This document shows, piece by piece, positions 6,538 through 7,358 of a stretch of DNA of 7,358 nt. The stretch's first letter is position 1. Each line of letters begins with the position of its first letter. The DNA is taken from assembly GCA_030634505.1 (NCBI GenBank), contig DAOWAQ010000095.1:1-7358 (forward strand). The letters run 5' to 3'. The stretch comes from Calditrichia bacterium. Lineage in GTDB: Bacteria > Calditrichota > Calditrichia > JAJRVZ01. The position numbers were made by a program, and so were the translations under genes. The notes beneath the pieces are model-generated. The model did not search any database. It saw nothing but the letters and a program-made list of their open reading frames with translations, and was not told the DNA's origin.

Positions 6538-7358
6538 TTATTCATTATCCTTTAATACCCGCAGGAAATTTTTATAAACAATTTTTTCTACAGAACTATG
6601 GCTTTGTAATTTGCTCTGCAGCTGTTTAATTATAATAGTGTAGGAATCAAAACCAGAAATTTCATTTGGAAGGGATGGAATGCCGTCAAAATCTGAACCA
6701 AATCCCACAAAATCATCACCTACAAGATTTACAATATATTCAATATGGTCTAATATTTTTTCAATACCAACCTGAGTATCTGTCATTCTTTTTTGCAAAT
6801 CACTATAAAAATTATGCAGGCCTTTGTTTTTTTCGACCGGGTCATTTATATATTTTAACTCAATTTCGTCAAACGCATTAAACAGATCACTGCAATGTAG
6901 CTCAAGGCTATTTAAATAGTCAATATCCAGAAATCCCGGAAAAAAATTAATTCCAATCATTCCTCCACTATCAGCGATCGCTTTGATTTGATCATCGGTT
7001 AAATTCCTGGCTGTTGGACAAATATGATGAACATTTGAATGCGAAGCAATAAAAGGTCTTTTTGAATTTTTTACCACATCCCAAAATGTTGACTCATGGA
7101 CATGGGAAACATCAACAATCATTCCCAATTCATTCATAGCATGAACCACTTTAATGCCAAAATCTGTTAATCCTTCGAACTCACAGGATTTCTCCCCGGA
7201 AGAAACCGCCCAATCTAAATTTTTTGAATGGGTAAGTGTCATATACCTGGCGCCAAGCATACGAAATATTTCAAGGTTCTGAATCTGATTGTTTATAGCA
7301 TGACCGTTTTCAATTGCGGTAAGAATTCCAATTTTATCTGAATTAAGTACATTTTCTA
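6538..7358 (-). CDS. M19 (renal-type) membrane dipeptidase, 5' partial
   Basis: The ATG at 7260 is internal: the frame stays open to the window edge and the upstream codons read GILTAIENGHAINNQIQNLEIFR, conserved M19 sequence. 272 residues are visible; the N-terminal part with the HxD zinc motif is off the window. Numbering from the first whole codon (7354-7356), Glu16 matches the bridging zinc ligand, His43 (LTHS) the conserved active-site His, His85 (DVSH) and His106 (ASHS) the second-zinc ligands, Arg117 (ARN) the substrate-binding Arg and Asp222 (GSDFDG) the catalytic Asp. Compared with human DPEP1 as I recall it (E125, H152, H198, H219, R230, D288), spacings of 27, 21 and 11 residues are identical, but Arg to Asp is 105 instead of 58, owing to a charged, probably helical insert. 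Family members hydrolyse dipeptides using two zinc ions. Whether it is cytoplasmic or exported cannot be told without the N-terminus. It ends in TAA directly before the kinase ATG. Confidence 0.92.
   Translation of the reverse strand, partial: ENVLNSDKIGILTAIENGHAINNQIQNLEIFRMLGARYMTLTHSKNLDWAVSSGEKSCEFEGLTDFGIKVVHAMNELGMIVDVSHVHESTFWDVVKNSKRPFIASHSNVHHICPTARNLTDDQIKAIADSGGMIGINFFPGFLDIDYLNSLELHCSDLFNAFDEIELKYINDPVEKNKGLHNFYSDLQKRMTDTQVGIEKILDHIEYIVNLVGDDFVGFGSDFDGIPSLPNEISGFDSYTIIIKQLQSKLQSHSSVEKIVYKNFLRVLKDNE
6548..6553 (-). promoter_or_regulatory. Ribosome-binding site of the kinase inside the dipeptidase 3' end
   Basis: AAAGGA on the minus strand, 10 nt upstream of the kinase ATG, lies within the last codons of the dipeptidase gene, which ends in TAA immediately followed by ATG. 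It supports the ATG at 6535-6537 as the kinase start and translational coupling of the two genes. Confidence 0.6.

Noticed and set aside
6666..6881. Plus-strand 71-codon open frame opposite the dipeptidase
   Set aside because: It lies opposite conserved M19 sequence, including the catalytic Asp block.
7258..7260. ATG at 7260 as the start of the dipeptidase gene
   Set aside because: Conserved M19 sequence, including the zinc-bridging Glu, continues in frame upstream to the window edge.

Overview
The window is AT-rich (roughly one third G+C by eye), uses the standard bacterial code with UGA as a stop, and reads as an ordinary chromosomal segment. The outer-membrane fusion protein on the + strand and the M19 dipeptidase suggest a Gram-negative of the Fibrobacteres-Chlorobi-Bacteroidetes side of the tree, or a related candidate phylum such as Marinimicrobia, Calditrichota or KSB1. 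This placement is inferred from protein style only; there is no rRNA or other phylogenetic marker here.

Layout. Positions 1-2814 (+) hold the 3' part, 937 codons, of a large secreted protein with three modules: a gluzincin-type zinc peptidase domain (HELVH plus a downstream Glu), a six-blade TolB/PD40-type propeller, and a C-terminal Omp85-like beta-barrel ending in Phe. It converges across a 34-bp gap holding a small hairpin on a minus-strand pair: a YciO-type member of the YrdC/Sua5 family (3722-4342, TTG start) followed after 9 bp by a DUF72/YecE-family protein (2849-3712). A 359-bp gene-free gap (4343-4701) contains a dispersed-repeat palindrome of the kind whose spurious translation reads 'ILSAAKNL', plus two smaller inverted repeats. 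Next, also on the minus strand, come a membrane-bound PAS-containing sensor histidine kinase (4702-6537) and, directly upstream of it, the C-terminal two thirds of an M19 (renal-type) dipeptidase that runs off the right edge. The dipeptidase stop codon abuts the kinase ATG.

How the genes fit together. Two minus-strand transcription units seem likely: dipeptidase-kinase and yciO-DUF72, separated by the repeat-bearing gap. The kinase has no response regulator next to it on its downstream side. No single pathway links all five genes. I see no phage, CRISPR, toxin-antitoxin, IS or RNA genes, and no convincing new multi-gene system. The most notable items are the peptidase-propeller-barrel fusion, the repeat-rich gap and the dipeptidase-kinase coupling.
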